DNA of 64,000 nt from Arthrobacter_H sp030452125 (GTDB lineage Bacteria; Actinomycetota; Actinomycetes; Actinomycetales; Micrococcaceae): assembly GCA_052379645.1 (NCBI GenBank), contig JBQSYU010000017.1, one strand, 5' to 3'. Below the pieces are notes generated by a model, which was not told the origin of the DNA, searched no databases, and saw only the letters and a list, made by a program, of their open reading frames with translations. Position numbers and translations under genes: made by a program. Below, piece by piece: positions 26,906 to 35,632 of this stretch. Each line of letters opens with the position of its first letter. Position 1 is the first letter of the stretch.

Positions 26906-27207
26906 GATCCGTCGTGATCTGCGGATCGGTGGGTTCCGGCGGCGTGGCGGACGGCGATTCGGAACCCGTCGCGGTGGTGGTGCTCACCGAATCCGCGGCA
27001 CCTTCGGGGGATGTTTCAGCCGCGGAAGCGGGCAGGATACCGAGGGAGCCCACCAGCATCAGGGTGCCGACGAGGGCGGCCCAGCGCAGGGTGGAGCACT
27101 GGTTCGAGCTTGGGGCCGTCGCGCGCATCCGCCTCCTTCACTAGGTCAGACGCCAAACGACGCCTCACCTATTGTAACGAAAAGGACACGATGGGCGATA
27201 TCTCGTG

Positions 27208-28371
27208 TTACTTCGGCAGGTTTCCGTCCGCGAAATCCTTAAACACCTTCCGGGTTGCGCTGGTGGCTTCCAGGATGGATTGGCCATCTGCGCTGCGTCC
27301 ATAGTCGGCGGTCGGCACCTGGTGCCCCATCTTCTTCAGGTCGATCTGGTAGGCCCAGGCACCGAAGGTCAGGGCTTGTTCGGCGCTCAGGTTGGTGGAG
27401 ACATGCCGATCGGCGATATCGAGCACCTTCGCCAGGCCTGCCGGGCCGTCGGCCACCGCCTTGGCCCCAATTCCCGCCAGCGCGATCCCCTGGTTGGAGG
27501 TCCTGTCGAAGTCACCGTTGGGCAGGGTCTTGCGTTCGCGGGTGAACCAGAAGGCGTCGTATCCGTCGACCTTCTGTTTGCCCTTCTCCACCGCCCGCAC
27601 CTTCATCGGCGCGTTGATGGTGATCCCGCCGAGCTCGTCGATCATCTTCTGGAACCCGGTGAACCCGGTCAGGATGTACCCCTGGATCGGCAGTCCGGTG
27701 GCTTTTTCAACGGTCTTCGTCTGTGCCGTGGGCCCACCGGTGGAGAGGGCGCTATTGATTTTGGCGTTCCTGCCGTTGGCCTGGGGCACCCACAGGTCCC
27801 GCGGGATGCCCATCACCCCGCCGCCGCCCCGACCGTCAACACCGACGACCTGCAGGGCATCGGCCCGTGCCTCGTCGATCTTTTCGCCTTGCTTTTCCCG
27901 GGCGTCCGAACCCATGAGCAGCACATGGCGTTTCCCCCCCAGCGCCGCATCCTTGATCCCCAGTGAGGGCCACCAACCGCCCACTGCGGTCCACGTGCCC
28001 TTCTTCTTCTTCACCACCAGGGTGACGTCCTTGCCACTGGTGAGCACGGCGAACTGTTCCTTCTTCCAGGTTCCGGTCGCAGCCTTGACGGAGGCGGCCC
28101 GCTTCGGAGCCTTCGCCTGTTTCAGCGCCTGGGTTGCCGGGCCACTGCTGGGCACCGATTTCCCGGTGTAGAGCTTGGTGGTGAACCCTGCCAGGTCCTT
28201 CTTCATCCCCGAGGTTTTGACTGCCGGGGCGGAGGGGCTGGGTGCAGGCGTTGAGGAAGCCGCGGGTGTTGGGGGCACCTGGGGTTCGGCAGGTTTGCTG
28301 CAGCCGGTGAGCAAGGCCAAGGTCATGAGGGGGGCCAGCACGGCGGCGGCAGTGGAGGAACGCACAGTCAT
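27208..28371 (-). CDS. LytR-CpsA-Psr (LCP) family protein, lipoprotein form
   Basis: LCP enzymes transfer lipid-linked wall polymers to peptidoglycan. The start at 28371 gives 387 residues beginning MTVRSSTAAAVLAPL and ending the signal at LLTGC, a lipobox. Most LCP proteins instead keep an N-terminal membrane helix. The catalytic domain shows LLMGSDAREKQ, ADALQVVGVDGRG, MGIPRDLWVP and the Arg-rich TRERKTLPNGDFDRTSNQG. The conserved Asp and Arg residues that bind the pyrophosphate lipid are therefore present. It lies at the end of the polysaccharide locus and probably attaches that polymer, which is an inference. It is divergent from the ABC transporter. Confidence 0.88.
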   Translation of the reverse strand: MTVRSSTAAAVLAPLMTLALLTGCSKPAEPQVPPTPAASSTPAPSPSAPAVKTSGMKKDLAGFTTKLYTGKSVPSSGPATQALKQAKAPKRAASVKAATGTWKKEQFAVLTSGKDVTLVVKKKKGTWTAVGGWWPSLGIKDAALGGKRHVLLMGSDAREKQGEKIDEARADALQVVGVDGRGGGGVMGIPRDLWVPQANGRNAKINSALSTGGPTAQTKTVEKATGLPIQGYILTGFTGFQKMIDELGGITINAPMKVRAVEKGKQKVDGYDAFWFTRERKTLPNGDFDRTSNQGIALAGIGAKAVADGPAGLAKVLDIADRHVSTNLSAEQALTFGAWAYQIDLKKMGHQVPTADYGRSADGQSILEATSATRKVFKDFADGNLPK

Positions 28372-28464
28372 GGACTTATTCTGCCGTTCCTTTGCTGGAC
28401 GGTCCGTGATCGCCACACCAGGTGCCGGCACCGATACCCCCAATCCGTCGCTGACCTGTGCCTC

Positions 28465-28482
28465 GTCATACCTCGGTATGAC
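28465..28482. promoter_or_regulatory. Palindromic operator between the LCP and ABC-transporter genes
   Basis: GTCATACC-TC-GGTATGAC is a perfect 8-bp inverted repeat around a 2-bp centre. It lies 70 bp upstream of the transporter ATG and 94 bp upstream of the LCP ATG. Its reverse complement matches 3886-3903 in 16 consecutive bases. It is the probable target of the response regulator at 5132-5821 and could affect either divergent gene. Confidence 0.65.
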
Positions 28483-28551
28483 GTGCGGGACCGCTAAGAC
28501 CCTCCGCCGGGTTGATCCGCCGGGAGGGAGGGTCCGCATAAATTATTCAGT

Positions 28552-29301
28552 ATGACCATGACTCACACCTCAACCACCACCCAGGCAGTCTCTGCCCGCG
28601 GCCTCACCAAGGTCTACGGCAGCGGCAGCACAGCGGTCCACGCCTTGGCCGGCGTGGACATCGGCTTCGAGGCCGGACGCTTCACCGCCATCATGGGGCC
28701 TTCGGGTTCGGGAAAGTCCACGTTGATGCATTGCCTGGCCGGCCTCGACTCGGCCACCAGCGGTTCCATCATGATCGCTGGCCAGGACATCACCTCGATG
28801 AACGATGACCAGCTGACCCGGTTGCGCCGCGAGAAGATCGGTTTCGTCTTCCAGTCCTTCAACCTGGTGCCCACCTTGAGCGCCGAACAGAACATCCTGC
28901 TGCCGCTCCAACTCGCCGGGAAAAAGCACGACGCCGGTTGGCTCGCCACCGTCGTGGACACCCTGGGCATCACGGACCGCCTCTCCCATAAACCGCACGA
29001 ACTCTCCGGCGGACAACAACAACGCGTGGCGGTGGCCCGCGCCCTGCTCACCCGCCCCGCCGTCGTCTTCGGTGACGAGCCGACCGGAAACCTCGATTCA
29101 CGCACCGGTGCCGAAGTGCTTTCCCTGATGCGTTCGTCGGTCCGGGAAATGGGCCAGACCATCATCATGGTCACCCACGACCCGGCAGCCGCCGGCTATG
29201 CCGATGAGGTGGTGCTGATGCGCGACGGGGAACTGGTCGGCCATCTGTCGGATCCGACGCCGGAGAGCGTCACCTCGGCGCTGGCCGGACTGGGGGCCTG
29301 A
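28552..29301 (+). CDS. LolD/MacB-type ABC transporter ATPase
   Basis: All functional motifs are intact in this 249-residue ATPase: Walker A GPSGSGKST, Q-loop FQSFNLVPTLSAEQN, signature LSGGQQQRVAVARAL, Walker B VVFGDEPTGNLDSRTG and H-loop MVTHDP. Such ATPases drive FtsX-like permeases in antimicrobial-peptide resistance, lipid or lipoprotein handling. The ATG is preceded by TAAATT seven bases upstream, so it may be leaderless; an ATG two codons on is an alternative. The permease gene follows after one base. The upstream palindrome suggests control by the distant two-component system. Confidence 0.94.
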   Translation: MTMTHTSTTTQAVSARGLTKVYGSGSTAVHALAGVDIGFEAGRFTAIMGPSGSGKSTLMHCLAGLDSATSGSIMIAGQDITSMNDDQLTRLRREKIGFVFQSFNLVPTLSAEQNILLPLQLAGKKHDAGWLATVVDTLGITDRLSHKPHELSGGQQQRVAVARALLTRPAVVFGDEPTGNLDSRTGAEVLSLMRSSVREMGQTIIMVTHDPAAAGYADEVVLMRDGELVGHLSDPTPESVTSALAGLGA

Positions 29302-29302
29302 G

Positions 29303-31894
29303 ATGCTCTCCCTCGCGCTGGCTAATATCCGCATGTACTCACGGCGTTTCATCGCCGTCACCCTGGCCGTCATGGTCGGCACCGCCTTCCTGGCGGCCAC
29401 CCTCATGGTCAATGCCTCGACCACCGCCTCGCTGGAACGCAGCATCGGTGAGGCCTACCAGAACGCCGATCTGGTTGCCGGCATCAGCCCCGATGAGACC
29501 GACGAGGCCGTGGGCCTCGGCCCCGAGCAACTCGCCGCGGTCCGCAAGGCCCCCGGGGTCGCCGCCGCGGAGGCCCAAAGCAGCGCCGGAGCCAGGATCG
29601 AAACCGGCTCGGGCGACTATAACGCCATCGTGCAATCCTTTGGCTCCGACGAACAGTTGCGCACCACCGAGCTGGACTCCGGTGCCGTTCCGGCAGACCG
29701 CGAGGAAATCACCGTGGACCGCCAGCACGCCGAGAGCTATCACCTGAAGGTCGGCGACGAAGTCGGGATGTCCGGTTCCTCCCCGGACGGCTCCACCGTG
29801 GACTTCACGGCCCGGATCAGCGGTATCACGACCTCCAGCAACAGCCCTTTCATGGGTTCGAATCTGCAGGTTGCCGTCTCCCCCCAGCGCTACAACACCT
29901 TGATGGGTTCGGACCCGCAGTACGAATCCCTGCTGGTACGCCTCGATGCGGGCACCGACCCGGCAGAGGCCGCCTCGGACGTTGCGGCCGCATTGAAGTC
30001 CGCGGGTGTCTCCCAGGCGTCGGTGATGACCGCTCAGGAACGCACCGTCGACGATCTGGCAGGCTTCACCGGCGGCCAGGATCAGCTCACCGGGGTTCTG
30101 TTGGTCTTCGCACTGATCGCCCTGGTGGTCACCGGGCTGGTGGTCATGAACACCTTCGCGGTCCTGGTGGCCCAGCGCACCCGTGAACTGGCCCTGCTCC
30201 GAACCCTGGGTGCCCTGAGCGCCCAGCTGCGCCGTTCGGTGCTCGTCGAAGCCTTCGTGGTCGGGCTCGTTTCCTCGGTGCTGGGGGTCCTGCTGGCCAT
30301 CGGGGTGATGGCCGGGCTGGTGGGCTACGTTTCAACGCTGCCCTCCGCTTCCTTCGCCGTGCTGGCCGTGCCACCGAGCGCCGTGATCGCCGGCCTTCTC
30401 GCGGGCACCGTGATGACCCTGATCGCCGCTTGGGCTCCGGCCCGCAAGGCGATGAGCGTGGCCCCCTTGGCGGCCCTCCGCCCCGCGGACTCCGCCAGTG
30501 TTCATAACCGGGTGGGCAAGGTCCGCCTGATCTTCGGGTCGCTGCTGCTGATCGGCGGCGGAGGGTTGTTGATCGGCGGCGCGGTCCTCGGCCAGCTCCT
30601 GCTGGGCTTCGCCGGAGGCCTGTTCTCCTTCATCGGGGTGCTGATGCTCGCCTCGCTGTTCCTACCCGGTGCCGTCCGCGCGGTCGGCCGGCTCTTCGGC
30701 GGTTCGGGAGTTCCGGCGCAGCTGGCTTCGTTGAACTCGGTGCGCAACCCCGGGCGGACCACTGCCACGGCCACGGCGCTGCTCATCGGCGTCACCCTGG
30801 TGTCGATGATGATGGTGGGCGCCCAGACCACCAAACAGTCCTTCAACGACGAACTGGCCCGCAACTACCTGGTCGACGTCACCGTGGACTCCCCCGCCAA
30901 CTACGGGGAGGGCTTCGATGGCGGAGCCCTGCCCGGCCCCGATGCGGCGGCGGGCGCCGGCCAGTTGGGCACGCAGCAGGCGAAGCTCGCGGCGGGCGTC
31001 GACGGGATCGAGGATGTCGCACTGCTCAAACCCGTGGGACGAACCGCCGCCGGGGAGCCGGTCTACGCCGCAGCAGCCGAGGAACTGGCCCTGGTCCTGA
31101 AGGACCCGTCGCTGGTCCCCGGCACCGGCGACGTGCTGGTGGGCCAATCGGTCACCAGTGACGACGTCGAGGTCACGGCGTACAAGGGATCCACGGCCAG
31201 CTCCTTGGCCGCCCAGCACTCCCAGTCGGAGATCTCCGCCCCGCTGATGACGTTGGAAACGGCGCAGCAGCTCGATGGATACACCACCGGCGCTTCGGCG
31301 GCCCGTGCCGCAGCCGAGGTGGAACCCGATCAGCTGGGCGCCTATCCGCTGTTATGGCTCAAAACAGCCAGCGGGCTGAGCACCGATCAGCTCGAGGGTC
31401 TGAGCCGTACCCTGGCCACCGAGCTGCACGTCCAGGACTACCAGGTCGCCGGTGGCGCCGTGGAGCGGTCCCTGTTCAATCAAGTCATCGACACGTTGTT
31501 GCTCGTGGTCTCCGGTTTGCTGGCCGTCGCCGTGTTCATCGCCCTGATCGGGGTGGCCAACACCTTGAGCTTGTCGGTGCTCGAACGCACCCGCGAATCG
31601 GCGTTGCTGCGGGCCCTGGGGCTGACCCGCGGCCAGTTGAAGTCCATGTTGGCCCTGGAGGCGATCCTGATCGCCGGGGTCGCCGCGGCCCTGGGGATTG
31701 CCTTGGGCACCACCTATGGTGTCTTGGGCGCCCAGTCGGCCATCGGTTCCTTTACCGACGTGACGCTGTCGCTGCCCTGGGCACAACTGGCACTCGTCTT
31801 GGGTGTCAGCGTGTTGGCAGCGCTGGCCGCCTCGGTGCTCCCGGCTCGCCGGGCCGCCCGCCTCTCCCCCGTGGAGGGACTAGCCACCGAGTAG
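29303..31894 (+). CDS. FtsX-like ABC transporter permease with two permease domains
   Basis: The 863-residue membrane protein has an N-terminal helix, an extracytoplasmic MacB-PCD-like domain (about residues 45-245), a first FtsX block of helices (about 265-400, with TRELALLRTLGALSAQLRRS), a central helix pair, a second extracytoplasmic domain (about 510-710) and a final FtsX block (ANTLSLSVLERTRESALLRA). ExxxLR-type coupling motifs recur before both FtsX blocks. The layout is the long actinobacterial type that needs one ATPase dimer. Cargo is not shown; efflux of a membrane-active compound is plausible because of the linked two-component system. Confidence 0.93.
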   Translation: MLSLALANIRMYSRRFIAVTLAVMVGTAFLAATLMVNASTTASLERSIGEAYQNADLVAGISPDETDEAVGLGPEQLAAVRKAPGVAAAEAQSSAGARIETGSGDYNAIVQSFGSDEQLRTTELDSGAVPADREEITVDRQHAESYHLKVGDEVGMSGSSPDGSTVDFTARISGITTSSNSPFMGSNLQVAVSPQRYNTLMGSDPQYESLLVRLDAGTDPAEAASDVAAALKSAGVSQASVMTAQERTVDDLAGFTGGQDQLTGVLLVFALIALVVTGLVVMNTFAVLVAQRTRELALLRTLGALSAQLRRSVLVEAFVVGLVSSVLGVLLAIGVMAGLVGYVSTLPSASFAVLAVPPSAVIAGLLAGTVMTLIAAWAPARKAMSVAPLAALRPADSASVHNRVGKVRLIFGSLLLIGGGGLLIGGAVLGQLLLGFAGGLFSFIGVLMLASLFLPGAVRAVGRLFGGSGVPAQLASLNSVRNPGRTTATATALLIGVTLVSMMMVGAQTTKQSFNDELARNYLVDVTVDSPANYGEGFDGGALPGPDAAAGAGQLGTQQAKLAAGVDGIEDVALLKPVGRTAAGEPVYAAAAEELALVLKDPSLVPGTGDVLVGQSVTSDDVEVTAYKGSTASSLAAQHSQSEISAPLMTLETAQQLDGYTTGASAARAAAEVEPDQLGAYPLLWLKTASGLSTDQLEGLSRTLATELHVQDYQVAGGAVERSLFNQVIDTLLLVVSGLLAVAVFIALIGVANTLSLSVLERTRESALLRALGLTRGQLKSMLALEAILIAGVAAALGIALGTTYGVLGAQSAIGSFTDVTLSLPWAQLALVLGVSVLAALAASVLPARRAARLSPVEGLATE

Positions 31895-31904
31895 CAACGG
31901 CTCC

Positions 31905-31949
31905 ACAAGCCCCGCCCCTCGTTGGTGACCAACGAGGGGCGGGGCTTGT
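31905..31949 (+). terminator. Terminator hairpin after the ABC transporter operon
   Basis: Arms of 22 nt (31905-31926 and 31928-31949) form a perfect GC-rich stem 10 bp after the permease stop. The next gene (cytochrome b) converges from the other side, so the hairpin may act in both directions. Confidence 0.8.
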
Positions 31950-31985
31950 CTGCTGCCCGGCGACGGAGTCCGGCGCCTGGTTTCC

Positions 31986-32936
31986 TTATTTCGAGATCTT
32001 GCCCGTCAACCCGGCGAGGGGGCGCAGGAAGATCGGTCGGGCCAGGAACCAGGCGGCGACCATGACGGCCAGTGAGGCGGCGAAGAGCCAGAAGCCCAGC
32101 CATCCTGCCCCCTCACGTGCTGCATACATGTGGTTGAGGTTGGCGAGCATCCCGGTGGAGAACACCAGCCCCACATGCACGATGACGAATCCGACGAAGA
32201 AGAACATGACGGGAAAGTGGATCTTGCGGGCCAGTTCGATCGGGTAGGCCTGGTCCAGCTTCGGGTGCCCCTTGGGCCAGGCAGAGCTCATCCGCACGCC
32301 GGTGATGGCCGCGAGCGGTGCCGCGATGAAGACGATGGCGAAATACGCCAAGAGTTGCAGGGAGTTGTAGTTGACCCACCCGTTCTCGATCGGCCAGTTC
32401 AGTGAGGCGTATTGCAGGGCTGCACTGAGCGCGTTCGGGAACACGTCCCAACTGGTGGGGACGATCCTCATCCATCCACCGGTGACGAAGAGCAACACCA
32501 CGAACACCAGCCCGTTGAGCAGCCACAGCACATCCAGGCTCAGATGGAACCAGAGGTCCAGGCTGATCTTGGTGGGTTTATTCCGGGTTTTGAACCACCC
32601 GGTGTTCCGGCGGGTCCAATGCCCCGGGGGTCTGGCGGTGTTGCGCACCTTCCAGCCGGAACGGATGATCAGGACCAGGAAGAATGCGTTGAGGAAGTGC
32701 TGCCATCCCAGCCAGGCAGGTAGCCCGACGGGGGCCCCTTCGGGAAGTTCGGATTGCCCGGGGTAGGTGAGCAGAAATTCCTGCACCGGTTCCAGCCCGC
32801 GGACCCACCGGGTCAGCAGGACGACGACGGCCAGTGCCACGATGGCAGCACCGATCCACCAGAGCATCGCCTTCCACCCGGTGGGCCGCTGACCTTTCGC
32901 CGGTTTCTTTCGCCCGCGCTGGGCTGTCGCTGTCAT
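31986..32936 (-). CDS. Cytochrome b/b6-domain membrane protein next to EtfBA
   Basis: With the ATG at 32936 (GGGGAGG 7 nt upstream), the protein has 316 residues and about six membrane helices. His-bearing helices (GWQHFLNAFFLVLIIRSG, LWFHLSLDVLWLLNG, RKIHFPVMFFFVG, GFVIVHVGLVFS) are in keeping with two b-type hemes of a cytochrome b/b6 or Ni-Fe-hydrogenase-type subunit. It starts 13 bp after etfA, so it is presumably co-transcribed. An attractive inference is that it passes electrons from the flavoprotein to quinone, a job usually done by ETF:quinone oxidoreductase. Confidence 0.8.
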   Translation of the reverse strand: MTATAQRGRKKPAKGQRPTGWKAMLWWIGAAIVALAVVVLLTRWVRGLEPVQEFLLTYPGQSELPEGAPVGLPAWLGWQHFLNAFFLVLIIRSGWKVRNTARPPGHWTRRNTGWFKTRNKPTKISLDLWFHLSLDVLWLLNGLVFVVLLFVTGGWMRIVPTSWDVFPNALSAALQYASLNWPIENGWVNYNSLQLLAYFAIVFIAAPLAAITGVRMSSAWPKGHPKLDQAYPIELARKIHFPVMFFFVGFVIVHVGLVFSTGMLANLNHMYAAREGAGWLGFWLFAASLAVMVAAWFLARPIFLRPLAGLTGKISK

Positions 32937-32949
32937 CGCTGGTCCTCCC

Positions 32950-33930
32950 CTAGACGGTGGCACCGACGCCGGCACGTTCGGCGAGGGCCCGATTCAGCTG
33001 CGGAAGGATCGTGAACAGGTCGCCAACAATGCCGAAATCGGCAATCTCGAAGATGGGGGCGTCGGCGTCCTCGTTGATGGCCACGATCCGTTGTGCGGTC
33101 TGCATGCCGGCGCGGTGCTGGATGGCCCCCGAGATGCCCACGGCCAGGTAGAGGTCGGGCGAGACGCTGACACCGGTTTGCCCGACCTGATGGTTTTGGC
33201 CGATGTAGCCGGCATCCACTGCGGCGCGGGAAGCCCCGAGGCCGGCACCGAGTGCGTCGGCCAGCGTTGACACGAGGGCGAAATCCTCCGCCGAACCCAG
33301 TCCGCGTCCACCCGAGACCACGATTTTGGCCGAGGTCAGCTCGGGCCGGCCGGAGCTGGCCTCGACGGGCTGGATGGCGGTGATGGCCGCCGCAGTGCTG
33401 GTCGCCACGTCCAGGTCGAGGGTTTCAACCGTCGGGGCTTCGACGGCCGGCAGGGCCGGGAGGCCGTGGGAGGAGACGGTCACCAGCGCGACGCCGGAGC
33501 CGACGGTGGATTCGGTGGTGTAGTTGCCCCCATAGACCGAATGCGTTGCGCGGATCCTGCCCTCGGCGGTGGTGACGTCGATGGCCTCCAGCACCACGGG
33601 GTTCCCGGTGCGGGCCGCCAAGCGGCCGATGGTCTCCCGGGCATCGGCAGTGGTGGAGGCCAGCACGGCTGCCGGTTCGTAACGGTTCATGGCCTCGGCC
33701 AGGGCGGCGACGGCACCGGCGGCGACGTGGCTGGTGGCTGCCGGGGTTTCGGCGACCACCACGACGGGGGCACCCCAGGCGGCCAGTTCGGCGACCACCG
33801 TGGTGCCCGCAGGTGCCGCGACCACGGCGACCGGGTCGCCCAGTTGGGAGGCCAGTGCCAGCAGATGGCCGGTATGGGGGCGCAGCGTGCCGTTGGCCGC
33901 CATTTCACAGTTGACGAGAATAGTGCTCAT
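32950..33930 (-). CDS. etfA: Electron transfer flavoprotein alpha subunit
   Basis: The 326-residue subunit binds FAD through its C-terminal domain: VSGGRGLGSAEDFALV, GASRAAVDAGYIGQNHQVGQTG, YLAVGISGAIQH and INEDADAPIFEIADFGIVGD. It forms the heterodimer with EtfB and takes electrons from acyl-CoA dehydrogenases. The likely donor here is the tandem dehydrogenase at 44.4-46.6 kb. It lies 14 bp downstream of etfB. Confidence 0.94.
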   Translation of the reverse strand: MSTILVNCEMAANGTLRPHTGHLLALASQLGDPVAVVAAPAGTTVVAELAAWGAPVVVVAETPAATSHVAAGAVAALAEAMNRYEPAAVLASTTADARETIGRLAARTGNPVVLEAIDVTTAEGRIRATHSVYGGNYTTESTVGSGVALVTVSSHGLPALPAVEAPTVETLDLDVATSTAAAITAIQPVEASSGRPELTSAKIVVSGGRGLGSAEDFALVSTLADALGAGLGASRAAVDAGYIGQNHQVGQTGVSVSPDLYLAVGISGAIQHRAGMQTAQRIVAINEDADAPIFEIADFGIVGDLFTILPQLNRALAERAGVGATV

Positions 33931-33944
33931 GGTCTCCAGTCCCT

Positions 33945-34715
33945 TCAGATCAGGTGTTCGGCGCTGAGGTAGTCAATGAGTTCGGAGGCTGCCTGGCCTT
34001 CGTCGATGATTTTGGGCCCCGCGGTTCGGGCGGGACGTCGGCTGGAAGCCATGACCAGGTTCCCACCCTCGTGCCCCAGGTCGGTGAGGCCGAGTGTGGC
34101 GGCGTCGTGCACGGTGACGGGCTTGCGTTTGGCGGTCATGATGCCCTTGAACTTGGGGAAGCGTGGTTCGGCGGCCCGTTCGGTGATGGAAACCACTGCG
34201 GGCAGGGCCGCGGTCACCGTTTCGGTGCCCTCGGCTCCCTCGCGTTCCCCGTTGATCGACCCGCCGGTGACGTCGGCGGTGTTCAGCGGCCCGGCGAACG
34301 CGATCCCGAGCAGTTCGGCGATCATCGCCGGGACTACGCCGCCGCGCCCGTCGGTGGATTCGTTCCCTGCCAGAACCAGGTCGAATCCGCCGTCCTTGAC
34401 CCCGGCGGCCAGGGCCCGTGCGGTGGTCAGGGCATCGGAGCCGGCCAGGGCGTCATCGACAATATGCAGGGCCGAATCGGCCCCCATCTGCAGGGCCTTG
34501 CGCAGGGCATCGCTGGCCTGTGCGGGTCCCATGGTCACGGCCACGATCTCCACCGATTTATCGCCATCCTTGTGCAGCAAGGCGATCTCGAGGGCTCGTT
34601 CGGTGATTTCGTCGGCAATGCGTTCGCTCGCAGCCCGGTCCACATGCCCGGCTGGGGTGAGTTGCCTTTCGTCCCAGGTGTCGGGGACTTGTTTGATCAA
34701 GACGGCAATCTTCAT
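33945..34715 (-). CDS. etfB: Electron transfer flavoprotein beta subunit
   Basis: The subunit has 256 residues and begins MKIAVLIKQVPDTWDERQL, as usual in EtfB. It includes VTMGPAQASDALRKAL, the AMP-binding region LVLAGNESTDGRGGVVPAM, and the recognition loop with LGIAFAGPLNTADV. Its ATG overlaps the stop codon of the MaoC gene by 4 bp, so translation is coupled. It forms the catabolic electron carrier with EtfA. Confidence 0.94.
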   Translation of the reverse strand: MKIAVLIKQVPDTWDERQLTPAGHVDRAASERIADEITERALEIALLHKDGDKSVEIVAVTMGPAQASDALRKALQMGADSALHIVDDALAGSDALTTARALAAGVKDGGFDLVLAGNESTDGRGGVVPAMIAELLGIAFAGPLNTADVTGGSINGEREGAEGTETVTAALPAVVSITERAAEPRFPKFKGIMTAKRKPVTVHDAATLGLTDLGHEGGNLVMASSRRPARTAGPKIIDEGQAASELIDYLSAEHLI

Positions 34716-35632
34716 CGGGTTTCCTTCCTGCTGGTTTCCGGTGAGGCCACAGCCTCACCCGCGTCGGTTCCCTGTTCCGCCCCGACGGGGCGGTGGGTGT
34801 AGGTGCCACGGTCCAGGACGACCGTCTCCCCCACGCGAACCTGGAACACCGCGCCGGTCTCGGTATGCCAGATGGTGGTGGTCAGTTCATCGCCGGGCAC
34901 CACCGGGGAGGCCAGCCGGACACTGATGGCACCGAAGCGGTCGGGATCGGCGTCGGCCACCTCCTCGAGGACCGCCAGACTGGCAAAGCCCATGGTGCAC
35001 AGACCGTGCAGGATCGGCTGTTCGAAGCCGACCATCCGGGCCAGTTGCGGGTCGGAGTGCAGCGGGTTGCGATCCCCGTTGAGGCGGTAGAGCAGCGCCT
35101 GGTTGTCGGCGGTCTTCCGGGTCACGGTGGTGTCGGCCGGGCGGTCGGGGACGGCCCAGGTTTCCTTCGGCCCCGGATCCCCGCCGAATCCGCCTTCTCC
35201 GCGGATGATCATGGTGGTCACGCTGGTGGCCACCGGTTCGCGGGTCTGGGCATCGAGCAGCTCGGTGGTCAATTCGATCACGGCATGCTTGCCCTTATCG
35301 TGGACGGCGGTCATCCCGCTGACCGGGATGACCGTGCCTGCCGGTTCCAGGGTGCGGTGCAGGGTGATGGCCTGGCCGCCATGGAGGATCTGCGAGAGCT
35401 TGAAGTCCCCCAGGTCCTCCATCGAACCGCCCGAGCCGCCCAGGACGACGGCGAAGCTGGGCAGGACCTGCTGGTCGATGCCGCGGGAGTTTTCGGTGGT
35501 GAACGCCAGCTGCTCCGCCGGATCCGAAGCACCCGCTCCGACGCTGAGCGCATAGAGCAGCGCATCCTGTGAATCCCAGCTGTAGGGATCTCCTTCAGTG
35601 GTCTTCCCGATGTTCTCGACGTTGATCGTCAT
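34712..35632 (-). CDS. MaoC-like (R)-enoyl-CoA hydratase
   Basis: Double hot-dog protein of 306 residues from the ATG at 35632, which has GGAAGGAG upstream. The C-terminal hot-dog carries the hydratase-2 catalytic motif in YRLNGDRNPLHSDP (Asp and His four residues apart) with GFEQPILHGLCTMGFA after it. The N-terminal hot-dog is the non-catalytic substrate-binding copy. It hydrates trans-2-enoyl-CoA esters, and the bulky two-domain form is common for sterol-like or branched acyl chains. It leads the maoC-etfB-etfA-cytochrome b unit. Confidence 0.88.
   Translation of the reverse strand: MTINVENIGKTTEGDPYSWDSQDALLYALSVGAGASDPAEQLAFTTENSRGIDQQVLPSFAVVLGGSGGSMEDLGDFKLSQILHGGQAITLHRTLEPAGTVIPVSGMTAVHDKGKHAVIELTTELLDAQTREPVATSVTTMIIRGEGGFGGDPGPKETWAVPDRPADTTVTRKTADNQALLYRLNGDRNPLHSDPQLARMVGFEQPILHGLCTMGFASLAVLEEVADADPDRFGAISVRLASPVVPGDELTTTIWHTETGAVFQVRVGETVVLDRGTYTHRPVGAEQGTDAGEAVASPETSRKETR

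Larger units (their letters stand above)
24339..27128 (-). pseudogene. Surface-protein gene split by an IS insertion
   Basis: The 5' part (27128-26902) has a strong AAGGAGG ribosome site, a signal peptide ending PASAAE and an acidic Ser/Thr/Pro stretch ending ITTDP. The 3' part (25159-24339) continues SESSQPTETP, then a long PT/ES-rich segment, the repeat block DARTGFLIDPASGYPIHP with KTGLLIEPGTGRML, and a C-terminal helix WYFFVFVRQ. Removing 25160-26901 plus one CTAG copy joins them in frame with no stop, giving 347 residues. At present the 5' frame ends five codons later in the IS (RCVGQ), and the 3' part has no signal peptide. It is a paralogue of the adjacent 23460-24257 gene: about 22 of 35 repeat-block residues are identical. 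Confidence 0.88.

Noticed and set aside
26821..27207. Stand-alone 80-residue secreted peptide gene (27128-26886)
   Set aside because: The last five codons lie inside the IS; the frame is the 5' fragment of the interrupted gene, not an independent gene.
28372..28539. Extended LCP start overlapping the palindrome
   Set aside because: The extension has no signal sequence, and the ATG at 28371 directly begins a lipoprotein signal peptide.
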